A stretch of 64,000 bases of DNA from UBA4744 sp963723165 (GTDB lineage Bacteria > Actinomycetota > Acidimicrobiia > Spongiisociales > UBA4744): contig CAVRPP010000007.1 in NCBI GenBank assembly GCA_963723165.1, positions 124,001 through 188,000 on the forward strand. Reading direction: 5' to 3'. The position numbers and the translations under genes were made by a program. This document shows, one piece after another, positions 25,775-34,060 of this stretch. Within the stretch, counting starts at the first letter, position 1, and each line of letters starts with the position of its first letter. Below the pieces are notes generated by a model. It saw only the letters and a program-made list of their open reading frames with translations. It searched no databases and was not told where the DNA came from.

Positions 25775-26860
25775 ATGACGGACGAGCAGACACGCCTCGA
25801 GCAGTGGAAACAGGATGGCAAGAGCGCGGCTGTTGCCACAGTGGTACGTGTGCAGGGATCGGCCCCCCGACCGGAAGGATCGAGGTTGCTGGTGTCCTCG
25901 GCCGAGGAACTGGAGGGGTCGGTCAGCGGAGGTTGTGTCGAGAACGATGTAGCGCTCCATGCGCTGCAGGTGCTCACATCGGGTCAACCCAAACTGGTGA
26001 CCTACGGCATCGCCGACGAGGACGCCTTCGAGGTTGGCCTGGCCTGCGGGGGGACGATCCAGGTGTATATCGAACCGGCCGAGGCAGATGAAATCACCGG
26101 GGCCGTCGAGCAGTTGGTTTCCGGCGGGCGCCTGGGCGCCCGCGTCATGGCAGTTACCGGTGGGGAATGGAAGGCCGTCATCGATGCGAAGGACGGCATC
26201 GTGGCCGGGTCGATCCCCGACGCGCTCGTCGGCGATGTCACTAGTGATGCAGTTCGCCTCATGACCGACGAGAAGAGCCGGACCCTCAGCTATGGCGATA
26301 CTGATGTCTTCTTCGAGTCGATCGCTCCGCCACCCCGGTTGCTGGTTTTCGGAGCCGGCCCCTTCGCAGAACCGCTCTGCAAGCTTGGTTCACAGGTCGG
26401 TTATCAGGTGACGGTGATCGATCCGCGACCTGCTTTTGCCCGTGCCGAGCTGTTTCCCGATGCTCACGAGGTGATTGTTGCCTGGCCGGAAAGTGTGCTC
26501 GATACCCGGCCCTGGGATGGGAGTTATGTGGTCGTGTTAAACCACAATCAGCGTCTGGAGGATCCTGTGATCCGGCGGGCGCTGGCCGAACCCATTGCCT
26601 ATCTCGGGGTGATGGGCAGCAGGCGAACTCATGCCGACCGGCTGGCGAGGTTGACCGCAGATGGTTTCCCGCCGGCCGACCAGGAGAAGATCTACGGTCC
26701 GATCGGGTTGGACATTGGAGCCGAGACGCCGGCGGAAGTCGCGCTGTCGATCTTGGCCGAAATGACGACAGTCCGTTACGGCAGCGGGGCAGGCGATTCA
26801 TTGAAGGGGACACAGGGAAGGATCCATCCGCAACGGAAGGACGACCAGGGAGACGTATAG
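25775..26860 (+). CDS. xdhC: XdhC/CoxF family molybdenum-cofactor maturation protein
   Basis: A 361-residue protein with the two XdhC domains. The N-terminal one has VRVQGSAPRPEGSRLL and the Cys-containing SVSGGCVENDV. The Rossmann-type C-terminal one has LVFGAGPFAEPLCKLG and LGVMGSRRTHADRL. XdhC proteins bind molybdenum cofactor, promote its sulphuration and insert it into xanthine dehydrogenase or CO dehydrogenase type enzymes. The next gene encodes a MobA-like nucleotidyltransferase, which fits making the cytosine form of the cofactor. No hydroxylase subunits are in the window. Confidence 0.9.
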   Translation: MTDEQTRLEQWKQDGKSAAVATVVRVQGSAPRPEGSRLLVSSAEELEGSVSGGCVENDVALHALQVLTSGQPKLVTYGIADEDAFEVGLACGGTIQVYIEPAEADEITGAVEQLVSGGRLGARVMAVTGGEWKAVIDAKDGIVAGSIPDALVGDVTSDAVRLMTDEKSRTLSYGDTDVFFESIAPPPRLLVFGAGPFAEPLCKLGSQVGYQVTVIDPRPAFARAELFPDAHEVIVAWPESVLDTRPWDGSYVVVLNHNQRLEDPVIRRALAEPIAYLGVMGSRRTHADRLARLTADGFPPADQEKIYGPIGLDIGAETPAEVALSILAEMTTVRYGSGAGDSLKGTQGRIHPQRKDDQGDV

Positions 26861-26891
26861 TGATCCGCGTCATCAATCACCCGTTTCACCC

Positions 26892-27482
26892 ATGAGCATT
26901 ACCGCCCTCATCCTGGCCGCCGGACCTTCGACTCGTCTCGGTCGGCCAAAGCAACTGCTTCCGTGGGGAGGTCCGACACTTCTGGAGAAAGTTGTTCATC
27001 AGACGTTGACGTGGCCGGTTGATTCCGTGTGGGTGGTGCTTGGGAGCCGGTACCAGGAAATCCTGGACACGGTCGATTTCGGTGATGCCGGTGTCATTGA
27101 GAACCCCGAATGGGAGGAAGGGATGGCCTCATCGATGCGCGTCGGTCTCGACTCGGCCAGTCGCGATCCTTCCGCCGAAGCCGCCTTCATCGTGATGGGT
27201 GATCAACCCGGCATCGATCCGACGGTGGTAGCTGCCGTGCTGGATCACCGCCATTCGAGTGATGCCCTTGCCATCGTCCCGAAGTACCGGTACGTGCGCG
27301 GCCACCCCGTCCTGGTCGCCCGGGCGCTATGGGCGCGACTGATGAGCCTGGAAGGCGACCAAGGGGGACGCAATCTTCTGCAAGCCCATCCGGACTGGGT
27401 CGAAGAGGTCTTCTTTGAGCAACTGGCCCCCCGCGACGTCGATACCTCCGACGACGTGACGGATCTGCAACCGCGCGGGTAG
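26892..27482 (+). CDS. MobA-like nucleotidyltransferase (molybdenum cofactor cytidylyltransferase, MocA type)
   Basis: A 196-residue GT-A-fold NTP transferase. It has ALILAAGPSTRLGRPKQLL (nucleotide loop) and FIVMGDQPGID (Asp metal ligand). The YVRGHPVLVARALW block corresponds to the G-x-P-x-x segment of MocA-type cytidylyltransferases, which attach CMP to molybdopterin for the xanthine oxidase family. Its location 31 bases after xdhC supports that role over MobA guanylylation. The start at ATG 26892 has no strong ribosome site. Confidence 0.85.
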   Translation: MSITALILAAGPSTRLGRPKQLLPWGGPTLLEKVVHQTLTWPVDSVWVVLGSRYQEILDTVDFGDAGVIENPEWEEGMASSMRVGLDSASRDPSAEAAFIVMGDQPGIDPTVVAAVLDHRHSSDALAIVPKYRYVRGHPVLVARALWARLMSLEGDQGGRNLLQAHPDWVEEVFFEQLAPRDVDTSDDVTDLQPRG

Positions 27483-27695
27483 GCATCAGTCATCCATGCC
27501 AACCGGGAGACATTCTTCCTGTGGCCGATTGATCGGGTCTTGTGTTTGCCCGAACTTCGCATCAACCCGCATGGCAAGTCGGCCCGGGGTCCCACCGTCC
27601 GGCTTCGATTCCTCCCGGCATGCCGATCAGGTCGCTGGCTAGTCTGGCCGCTGGGCCGCGTTGCGGAGGATGTTGGAGCACAGGAAGGGAGTGGG

Positions 27696-28100
27696 ATGGC
27701 CACTATTGACGCGATTGCAGGATTGGATCCCAAGACTGCAACCAGGTTCCGCAAATCGAGAGTGCGGACCACCGAGGCTCTCCTCAAACGAGCTGCCACG
27801 CGGCGCGGGCGCAAGGAACTCGCCGCCGCTACCCGGCTGGACGAGAAGCAAATACTCGTTTGGTTGAACCGTGCCGACTTGATGCGCGTCAAGGGTATTG
27901 GTTCGGAATACTCAGACCTGCTCGAGGCCGCCGGCGTCGACACCATCAAAGAGTTGCGGAGACGCAATCCGGTTTCACTCGCAAAGAAGATGGTGCAGAT
28001 CAATGAGGCGAAGAAGCTTGTGCAAAGGCTCCCGACCGAGGGGATGGTGGAGAGCTGGGTGGCTCACGCCTCGGAGTTAGAACCTGTGATCTCCCATTGA
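27696..28100 (+). CDS. DUF4332 helix-hairpin-helix protein
   Basis: A 134-residue protein made of two HhH-like repeats: IAGLDPKTATRFRKSRVRTTEALLK, then ILVWLNRADLMRVKGIGSEYSDLLEAAGVDTIKEL, ending with the RNP..L..K..Q.NE.KKLV pattern of DUF4332. The helix-hairpin-helix core suggests nucleic-acid binding; the function is unknown. AGGAAGGGA is eight bases before the ATG. A frame extending back to 27540 is open but not conserved in character. A strong terminator follows. Confidence 0.85.
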   Translation: MATIDAIAGLDPKTATRFRKSRVRTTEALLKRAATRRGRKELAAATRLDEKQILVWLNRADLMRVKGIGSEYSDLLEAAGVDTIKELRRRNPVSLAKKMVQINEAKKLVQRLPTEGMVESWVAHASELEPVISH

Positions 28101-28119
28101 TTCTCTGACCGGATAGATC

Positions 28120-28150
28120 GAGGGGGCCCGTCGTGGGCCCCCTCTCTTCT
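28120..28150. terminator. Strong terminator hairpin between convergent genes
   Basis: A perfect stem gagggggccc with gggccccctc around the 5-base loop gtcgt, followed by the pyrimidine tract tcttct. It lies after the DUF4332 gene and before the end of the convergent HbhA-like gene. Confidence 0.8.
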
Positions 28151-28169
28151 CGCCGGCTTGTCGCTCGGC

Positions 28170-28700
28170 TCAGGCGGTGGTGGTCGCCTTCTTGGCTACC
28201 GGCTTTTTGGCTGCGGTGGTCTTGGCTACCGGCTTTTTGGCTGCGGTGGTCTTGGCTACCGGCTTTTTGGCTGCGGTGGTCTTGGCTACCGGCTTTTTGG
28301 CTGCGGTGGTCTTGGCTACCGGCTTTTTGGCTGCGGTGGTCGCCTTGGCAACGGGCTTCTTGGCTGCGGTGGTCGCCTTGGCGGGTGCTTCCTTCTCGCC
28401 TACGGGCCGGAAGGACGACCGCCAGTTGCTCAACATGTCGTCGAGCTGCTCTCGGAGCTTGCCAACCTGCTCCTGGATCTGGTCGAAGTCCATCTTGGCG
28501 CCGATGTCCTCCACGAAGTCCTCAACCATCGTGCGGTCGGTGACCTTCGTGACGACTTTCTCGCCTTCCTTGGCCCATACGTCGTAGTCCTTGGTGAGCT
28601 TTTCGCTCATCTCGTTGACGCGTTCCGACAACTTGCGAGCGGTGACGACGGGAACGCCCACTGCTGCGTAGAGCACTTTCTTGGTCGTGTCGACAATCAT
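28170..28700 (-). CDS. HbhA-like protein with Lys/Ala/Pro repeat tail
   Basis: A 176-residue protein. Residues 1-100 form an amphipathic helical/coiled-coil domain (SERVNEMSEKLTKDYDVW, then MDFDQIQEQVGKLREQLDDML). Residues 106-176 are repeats of TTAAKKPVAK, a strongly basic, unstructured tail. This layout matches mycobacterial heparin-binding haemagglutinin HbhA and histone-H1-like tails. The gene overlaps the stop of an XRE regulator by four bases, as hbhA follows an XRE gene in mycobacteria. Binding to polyanions (DNA, lipoteichoic polymers or glycans) is expected; which is inference. Confidence 0.75.
   Translation of the reverse strand: MIVDTTKKVLYAAVGVPVVTARKLSERVNEMSEKLTKDYDVWAKEGEKVVTKVTDRTMVEDFVEDIGAKMDFDQIQEQVGKLREQLDDMLSNWRSSFRPVGEKEAPAKATTAAKKPVAKATTAAKKPVAKTTAAKKPVAKTTAAKKPVAKTTAAKKPVAKTTAAKKPVAKKATTTA
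28191..28373. repeat. 30-bp tandem repeat encoding the TTAAKKPVAK tail
   Basis: Five identical 30-base units (28191-28340) are followed by one diverged 33-base unit (28341-28373), all in frame with the HbhA-like gene. The perfect identity of five units points to recent expansion by slippage or recombination, so the copy number probably varies between strains. Confidence 0.9.
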
Positions 28701-29071
28701 TCCTTTTCCTCCTTTGCTCCCGATTGAACGAATGTTCGGTAGATATCGAGGAGCACTTGCTTTTGTCTTTGGTTCAGTTCCGGGTCCGTTTCGACCGCCT
28801 CGACGACCGTCGGCGGATTGAATCCGTCCTCCAACAGTCCGGCCCTCGAGTAGAGCGACTCGGCCTGGATGGAAAGGCCACGGGCGATCGACTTGAGAAT
28901 CTCGGCAGAGGGCTTGCGAAGTCCCCGTTCGATCTGGCTCAGGTAGGGATTCGAGATCCCCGCCTTGTCGGCCAGCTTCCGAAGGGAGATGTTGGCTCGC
29001 TCGCGCTGTTGCCTGATGAAAGCGCCGAGGTCGGCACCTTTCTTCTCTTCAGTCGTGTCTTCTTTGGCCAC
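28697..29071 (-). CDS. XRE-family transcriptional regulator
   Basis: A 124-residue protein with a canonical Cro/CI helix-turn-helix: GAFIRQQRERANISLRKLADKAGISNPYLSQIERGLRKPSAEILKSIARGLSI. The tail has a short helical domain ending in LLDIYRTFVQSGAKEEKE. It resembles the Rv0474-type regulator that precedes hbhA in mycobacteria. It overlaps the downstream gene by ATGA, so the pair forms one operon, perhaps autoregulated. Confidence 0.9.
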   Translation of the reverse strand: MAKEDTTEEKKGADLGAFIRQQRERANISLRKLADKAGISNPYLSQIERGLRKPSAEILKSIARGLSIQAESLYSRAGLLEDGFNPPTVVEAVETDPELNQRQKQVLLDIYRTFVQSGAKEEKE

Positions 29072-29165
29072 CCTTAGCAGTATATTGCGGAGTGCTAACT
29101 ATTGCAAGCAGGACCACGGGTACCCATCCCATCAGGGAGGCGAGGAGAAGTTCGGCCCTCGCTGT

Positions 29166-29384
29166 TCAGTCAGGATCGAATGCCCGGGCGAGGTCGTCGA
29201 GGAATTCCTCTTCCCGGCCGGTGTGCCCGTCGAGGATCAGATCGCCGGAAATCGTCCAGGCGTGCAGGCACCAGGGACAGAAGTATTCGCCGTTTTCAAG
29301 GCGCACCGCGTCACGAGCTGCGCAGTGGGGACAATCATTGGCAATGGGCACGTGAGGTGATTCTGCCCGATCCGGCCCGCGCAT
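29166..29384 (-). CDS. Small zinc-ribbon protein
   Basis: A 72-residue protein with two CXXC knuckles 18 residues apart, CPHC and CPWC, forming a rubredoxin-like zinc ribbon (DCPHCAARDAVRLENGEYFCPWCLHAW). The C-terminus is acidic. Function unknown. The start is uncertain: the ATG at 29384 or a GTG 33 bases inside are both possible and neither has a clear ribosome site. Confidence 0.6.
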   Translation of the reverse strand: MRGPDRAESPHVPIANDCPHCAARDAVRLENGEYFCPWCLHAWTISGDLILDGHTGREEEFLDDLARAFDPD

Positions 29385-29401
29385 TGCGAACCGGGCTCGT
29401 T

Positions 29402-30586
29402 CTAGAAGATGGTGGTTCGCTCGCTCAGCATTCTGTCGAGTGCCCGTTGCACCCGGTTGCGGACTTCTTCGGCGAGTTCCAAGACCGTGAGCCGATCAGG
29501 GCGATCGGTGGCGGGCCCGACGTCGATTGGTTGCAGGAAGCGTATCTCCCAACGGACCGGCAATGGGATCGGGTTGAGCCAGACGGCCATCTCATCGACG
29601 CGCTGTTGGGGAAAAACCATCCGCACCAGTTGGGCAAGCCGTTTCGATGTGAATAAGGCCGGGTGTACGTCCTCGGAGCCCATGATGGCGACGGGGACGA
29701 TCGGCGCACCGGAGCGCATCGCCAGCTTGACGAACCCGCCTCGGCCAAATCGCTGCAACCGGTAGGCATCAGCTCCTGACTTCTGAAATCCCTGGACGCC
29801 CTCGGGGAATACGCCCAGGAGGTGACCGTTTTCGAGGACCCACTGCGCATCCTCCTTGGCCGCGTAGGCGGCTCCCGATTTGCGGTAGAGGTGCGAGTAG
29901 GTGGGGATCATGTTGAAGATCTCGGTCCCGATGACACGCACACGGCGGGGGAGGGGGCACTCATTGGTTACTGCCATCTGCAACATCAGAGCGTCGTACG
30001 GGATCGCCGCGCCGCCGTGGTTCGCAGCGAGGACGGCCGCACCATCCATAGGCACATGTTCGGTCCCGCGCGCCTCTACCCGGAAGTAGTCGAAGTACAC
30101 GAAGTTGCCGACGTGCCACATCATCTCGGCAATGACCGGATCCAGTCCGAGGGCGTCTATGTCGTAGCTGGCTATCTGCAAATGCCGGATGAGCTCAGGC
30201 CACGTGTCAAAGCCGAGGGCGCCGGCCGCTGGGATGGCCAGGTCCGAGAAGTTGCTGCCGCCGTGCAATGCGCATCGATTGCTGTCCATCACAGGTGGGA
30301 GACCGCAGGTGAAACCCTCAATCGTGACGAAGTCACAGACTCGATCCCGGTCGACCATCAATCCAAGTCGTTCGCGGGTCGCCCGCCGGCGCTCTCCGCC
30401 GCGCACCCGGACGGACCGGGCGGTATCCGTCAACGGGGGACGCTGAGGTTCCTCACTAGCTTTGAGTCCTGCGGCGACGGATTGGACCAGCCCGGCCTTG
30501 CTCATCGAGGATCGGCCTTTGATCGCCAGGGCTCGTGCCAGCGATCTGAGTTCCTTGACGCTGAGCCGGTTGAGGATCTCTTCCAT
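29402..30586 (-). CDS. PlsC-like acyltransferase with N-terminal SAP/Rho-like domain
   Basis: A 394-residue protein. Residues 1-45 resemble a small SAP or Rho-N helical domain (LSVKELRSLARALAIKGRSSMSKAGLVQSV). A Cys/His stretch follows (CDFVTIEGFTCGLPPVMDSNRCALHGG). The acyltransferase domain has ANHGGAAIPYD for the HX(4-6)D site and FPEGVQG for the glycerol-phosphate site. The FPEG form is that of actinobacterial glycerol acyltransferases near an epimerase gene, which is also the case here (gap of five bases). Substrate unknown. Confidence 0.8.
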   Translation of the reverse strand: MEEILNRLSVKELRSLARALAIKGRSSMSKAGLVQSVAAGLKASEEPQRPPLTDTARSVRVRGGERRRATRERLGLMVDRDRVCDFVTIEGFTCGLPPVMDSNRCALHGGSNFSDLAIPAAGALGFDTWPELIRHLQIASYDIDALGLDPVIAEMMWHVGNFVYFDYFRVEARGTEHVPMDGAAVLAANHGGAAIPYDALMLQMAVTNECPLPRRVRVIGTEIFNMIPTYSHLYRKSGAAYAAKEDAQWVLENGHLLGVFPEGVQGFQKSGADAYRLQRFGRGGFVKLAMRSGAPIVPVAIMGSEDVHPALFTSKRLAQLVRMVFPQQRVDEMAVWLNPIPLPVRWEIRFLQPIDVGPATDRPDRLTVLELAEEVRNRVQRALDRMLSERTTIF

Positions 30587-30591
30587 GTGCG

Positions 30592-31536
30592 TTACCCGGA
30601 CGACCCGGCCGGCAGACGTTCGTAGGTGGCCAGCACCAGGCGGCGGCAGTTCAGACTCGGGTTGAAACCCAGGGTCTCACGCATCGCCCGCGTGTCTACC
30701 ACTCGCCCGTACTTGAGGAGGCCGTCCAGGTGCCGCGGAAGTGAAGCACCAAATGGCCGCAACGCCTTCATGGCGAGTTGCCGCTGACGGGCCGGGAGGC
30801 GTTGGTTGATCCGACTGCCCAGGCGCAAGATTCTGCTCAGGTAGAGCTGCCCCTCGCTGCTGATGTTGAACGTACCAGGGGTCGGATGATCTATGGCATG
30901 TTCTATGCCCAGAACGGCGTCGTCTTCGTGCACGAACTGCAAGCGCGGGTCGCTGCCCAGCAAGGTCGGAACGACCGGCAGCCGCAGGTAGCGGCTGAGC
31001 CGATTCCCGATGGAGGCTCCCACGATCGGATTGAACCGCAAGACCGTGAAGGTGACATCCGGCAGTTCGTCCTCGAGCTGGGATACCGCCGCTTCGACAT
31101 CTCGCAGGCTGCGTTCATATCGCGTCGGTCGGGCCGGTGTCGCCGTGGATTCGCGGATAACCGACGGATTGCGCGGTCCCGATCCGTACACGGCTGCGTC
31201 GGATTTCACGATCACGTTCTTGACTTCGGTTAAGCGTCCGATGGCCCCGAACAAAGCCTGGGCGCCCAGGACGACGCTCGATCTTGAGTGATCGGACCCC
31301 AGGAGAGCGGACCGGTCGAGCGTCTGCAGGTGCACCACAGTGGATGGTCGGACGGAGATCACGTGATCCGCGAACTCGAGGACGTCCAGAGTCGACAAGT
31401 GAAAGTTCGACGAGAATTCAACCGTCGGTTCGACCTCATCCACGGCGAAGACTTCTGTATTGGCGCGGGTTTCGAGGCTGCGGACCAAGCAGCCGCCCAC
31501 CCACGACGATGCCCCGGTTACGAGGATCCTGTCCAT
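30592..31536 (-). CDS. Extended SDR NAD-dependent epimerase/dehydratase
   Basis: A 314-residue Rossmann protein. It starts RILVTGASSWVGG (TGxxGxxG-like nucleotide loop) and contains the catalytic Tyr-Lys region in a degenerate form (SDAAVYGSGP, then TRYERSLRDVEA, where the usual YxxxK is YxxSL). The loss of the catalytic Lys suggests an inactive or altered enzyme. It is coupled to the acyltransferase gene by a five-base gap, a pairing common in actinobacteria, where the two may act together on lipid or cell-surface intermediates. Confidence 0.8.
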   Translation of the reverse strand: MDRILVTGASSWVGGCLVRSLETRANTEVFAVDEVEPTVEFSSNFHLSTLDVLEFADHVISVRPSTVVHLQTLDRSALLGSDHSRSSVVLGAQALFGAIGRLTEVKNVIVKSDAAVYGSGPRNPSVIRESTATPARPTRYERSLRDVEAAVSQLEDELPDVTFTVLRFNPIVGASIGNRLSRYLRLPVVPTLLGSDPRLQFVHEDDAVLGIEHAIDHPTPGTFNISSEGQLYLSRILRLGSRINQRLPARQRQLAMKALRPFGASLPRHLDGLLKYGRVVDTRAMRETLGFNPSLNCRRLVLATYERLPAGSSG

Positions 31537-31605
31537 GGTCGAAGTGTAGGCCCGGCAGACCCAACCGCTTCCTGCCGGGCCGGTACGTGGGTACCATTCC
31601 CAGTC

Positions 31606-31854
31606 ATGGAAGGACTCTTGCTCGAATTCGGCGAAGACCGAGCTCGCGAGTCGATTGTCGAGCTGGCCGAGGAACTCGTAGAGGATCCCCGTTGCCGGCT
31701 CGTGTTGATGGGCGCGGATCAGAATGGTGTCGTCCTGGTTACCATCTGGGATGCGGAAGTTATCGGCGAGGTAGAGGCCGGGTTGGCCGCCGACGGAACC
31801 CGGCTACGGCGTCTGACTCTGGTCAACCCGACTAGCCCGGGACTGCCGTCCTGA
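31606..31854 (+). CDS. Small protein of unknown function
   Basis: An 82-residue acidic protein starting MEGLLLEFGEDRARESIVELAEEL, predicted as alpha-beta, with LVLMGADQNGVVLVTIWDAEVIGEV in the middle. No family recognised. It starts 69 bases after the divergent epimerase gene and ends 46 bases before the DAHP synthase gene on the same strand, so it may be cotranscribed with the aromatic genes. Confidence 0.55.
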   Translation: MEGLLLEFGEDRARESIVELAEELVEDPRCRLVLMGADQNGVVLVTIWDAEVIGEVEAGLAADGTRLRRLTLVNPTSPGLPS

Positions 31855-31900
31855 ACCCGAGAAGACCGACGAAAACAGTGAGCTGCCGCGAGATGGCGAG

Positions 31901-32923
31901 ATGAGTTCGATGATCATTGTGATGAAACCTGAAGCGACTCAGGACGACGTGGACCAGGTCCTCGCCCGCCTCGACACGATCGGGTCCGAAGCGCACGTAT
32001 CAGTCGGACAAACCCATACCGTCATCGGGGTCATCGGTGATCGCGATCGGATTCAGCAGTTGCCGTGGGAGGCTTTCTCGGGGGTGGAGCGAGCGGTACC
32101 GGTGCTCAAGCCGTTCAAGTTCGTCAGCCGGGACTTCCGGGAAGCCGACACCATCGTCGAAGTCCGGGGGGCTCGGGTGGGGGGTGGGTACTTTGCCGTG
32201 GTCGCCGGCCCCTGTGCCGTTGAGAGTCGCGAACAGCTCTTCCGGACCGCAGAAGCCGTCAAGCAAGCAGGCGCCCACATCTTGCGCGGCGACGCTTTCA
32301 AACCTCGCACGTCGCCCTATGCCTTCCAGGGTCTCGGTGAGAAGGGCCTCGAGCTGATGGCCGAGGCCAGGGACGAATTCGATATGCCCTTCGTAGCCGA
32401 GGTGCTCGACCCTCGCGATGTCGAGCTGGTGTCTTCGTATGCCGACATTCTCCGGGTCGGCACTCGCAATATGGCCAACTTCACTCTGTTGACCGAGGTG
32501 GGCCGTCAGGGTCGCCCCGTCCAGTTGAAGCGGGGCTTCACCGCCACGGTGGAGGAGTGGCTGAACGCCGCCGAGTACATCTACAAAGAGGGAAACCACC
32601 AGATCATCATGGTCGAGCGGGGAATCAGGACTTTTGAAACCTCGACCCGCAACACTCTCGATATCAGCGCCGTCCCGGTTCTGAAGGGTCTGTCCCATCT
32701 GCCGGTGATGGTCGACCCTTCACATTCCGGAGGTCATCGTCCGCTCGTGGCACCGCTCTCCCGGGCGGCGATCGCCGTTGGTGCGGACGGGTTCATGGTC
32801 GATGTCCATCACGCTCCCGATACTGCGCTGGTCGACGGCGCCCAGGCATTGCTCCCCGCCGAATTCGCGGCGCTGATGGATCAAATCAGGAGCTTGGCGG
32901 CTGCCCTCAATCTTCAGATCTGA
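31901..32923 (+). CDS. aroF: 3-deoxy-7-phosphoheptulonate synthase (DAHP synthase, AroA-I-beta type)
   Basis: A 340-residue enzyme that condenses PEP and erythrose 4-phosphate in the first shikimate step. Residues 1-70 are the ferredoxin-like regulatory domain seen in Thermotoga-type enzymes (MIIVMKPEATQDDVDQVL). The barrel has VAGPCAVES, the metal-Cys and GDAFKPRTSPYAFQGLG, QLKRGFTATVEEW and VDPSHSGGHR. The N-terminal domain allows feedback control by aromatic amino acids. The next gene is tyrA, four bases on. Confidence 0.95.
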   Translation: MSSMIIVMKPEATQDDVDQVLARLDTIGSEAHVSVGQTHTVIGVIGDRDRIQQLPWEAFSGVERAVPVLKPFKFVSRDFREADTIVEVRGARVGGGYFAVVAGPCAVESREQLFRTAEAVKQAGAHILRGDAFKPRTSPYAFQGLGEKGLELMAEARDEFDMPFVAEVLDPRDVELVSSYADILRVGTRNMANFTLLTEVGRQGRPVQLKRGFTATVEEWLNAAEYIYKEGNHQIIMVERGIRTFETSTRNTLDISAVPVLKGLSHLPVMVDPSHSGGHRPLVAPLSRAAIAVGADGFMVDVHHAPDTALVDGAQALLPAEFAALMDQIRSLAAALNLQI

Positions 32924-32927
32924 CGTC

Positions 32928-33950
32928 GTGCCAAACGCCGCCATCATCGGAACCGGGTTGATCGGAACCTCTGTAGGGCTGGCGCTGCGGGCTTCCGGAT
33001 GGTTCGTGACCGGTTGGGATCCCGATCGGGATGCCTTGCAGGCTGCGCTGGACTTCGCCGGTATCGATGAGCGGGCGGATGACTCCGATCAGGCTATTGA
33101 CGGGGCAGAGCTCGTTGTGCTGGCCGGCCCGCCCGCGACGGTGGTAGCCGGACTCCCCGGATTAGTCACGCAGACACTGGTCACCGACGTGGCCGGGATC
33201 AAGGTGCCGGTGGTCGCGGCCGCGGGGCATCTAGCCCACTTCGTCGGGGGCCACCCGATGGCCGGTCGGGAGCACGCCGGTCCCCGGGCGGCATCTGCGG
33301 CGCTCTTTCGGGGGGCGACCTGGATCCTCTGCTCCGACGGCGCCTCTCCGGGCGACCTTGCCCGGATGCAAGAGGTAGTCACCAGCGTCGGAGCCGTGCC
33401 GGTCGTCATGACGGCTGCCGAACACGATGCGGCGGTTGCCACCATCAGCCACTTGCCGCAAGTTCTTGCGTCGGTCCTGGTCCGGTTGGCCGCCGAAGAC
33501 CCGCACGCTTTGGACCTGGCCGCGGGAAGCTTCCGGGATCTGACCAGGGTTGCCCTCAGTGAGCCTGCCTGGTGGGCGGACCTGCTGATGATCAACCAAA
33601 ACGAAGTGCGGAATGTTCTGGGATCACTCGTCGAGGCTCTGGGCGATTGGTCCTCCGCCCTCGAGGGTGGTGCCGTTGAGCAGCTGGCGACCGAGCTCCA
33701 ATCGGCGCGTCATGTGCGTCGGGCCATGGCCCCCCCGGTTGTAGCCGTCGGCGTGATCATGCAAGATCGGCCGGGTGAACTCGGGGCGGTTGGCCGGGCC
33801 CTAGCCGCAGGCGGTGTAGACGTGAGAGACCTGCAACTTCGTCATGGCCCGCATGGTGGAGGAGGTGTGCTGACCCTGTCGGTGCGCCCCGGGGAAGCTG
33901 AGACACTTCGCGACGCGCTGATCGCAGAAGGTTTCGACCTGGAGGAGTAG
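32928..33950 (+). CDS. tyrA: Prephenate dehydrogenase with C-terminal ACT-like domain
   Basis: A 340-residue enzyme that oxidatively decarboxylates prephenate to 4-hydroxyphenylpyruvate with NAD. The Rossmann motif GTGLIGTSVGLAL is near residue 8. The GGHPMAGREHAGP block carries the catalytic His, and ISHLPQVLASVL follows. Residues 265-340 (AVGVIMQDRPGELGAVGRALAAGGVDVRDL) look like an ACT domain for tyrosine feedback. It starts with GTG at 32928, directly after aroF, and together with pheA supplies both branch points of aromatic amino acid synthesis. Confidence 0.94.
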   Translation: MPNAAIIGTGLIGTSVGLALRASGWFVTGWDPDRDALQAALDFAGIDERADDSDQAIDGAELVVLAGPPATVVAGLPGLVTQTLVTDVAGIKVPVVAAAGHLAHFVGGHPMAGREHAGPRAASAALFRGATWILCSDGASPGDLARMQEVVTSVGAVPVVMTAAEHDAAVATISHLPQVLASVLVRLAAEDPHALDLAAGSFRDLTRVALSEPAWWADLLMINQNEVRNVLGSLVEALGDWSSALEGGAVEQLATELQSARHVRRAMAPPVVAVGVIMQDRPGELGAVGRALAAGGVDVRDLQLRHGPHGGGGVLTLSVRPGEAETLRDALIAEGFDLEE

Positions 33951-34025
33951 GACTGCTCTGTTCCTCGATCGGTGCTCCTACATTCGACACGAGGGACAAC
34001 GAGCGAAGAACGAAAAGCGAACGAT

Positions 34026-34055
34026 GTCCGGGGCGCATCGCAATGCGCCCCGGAC
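34026..34055. terminator. Strong hairpin between tyrA and the selenocytochrome gene
   Basis: A perfect 13-bp stem (gtccggggcgcat with atgcgccccggac) around the 4-base loop cgca. It lies in the gap between two convergent genes, so it probably ends both transcripts. Neither side has a long T tract. Confidence 0.8.
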
Positions 34056-34060
34056 GAGTC

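Noticed and set aside
28191..28373. CRISPR-like array
   Set aside because: The units are contiguous with no spacers and lie in frame in a coding gene.
28133..28727. Plus-strand frames of repeated LPAFWLRWSW or GYRLFGCGGL units
   Set aside because: They are antisense readings of the 30-bp repeat in the HbhA-like gene.
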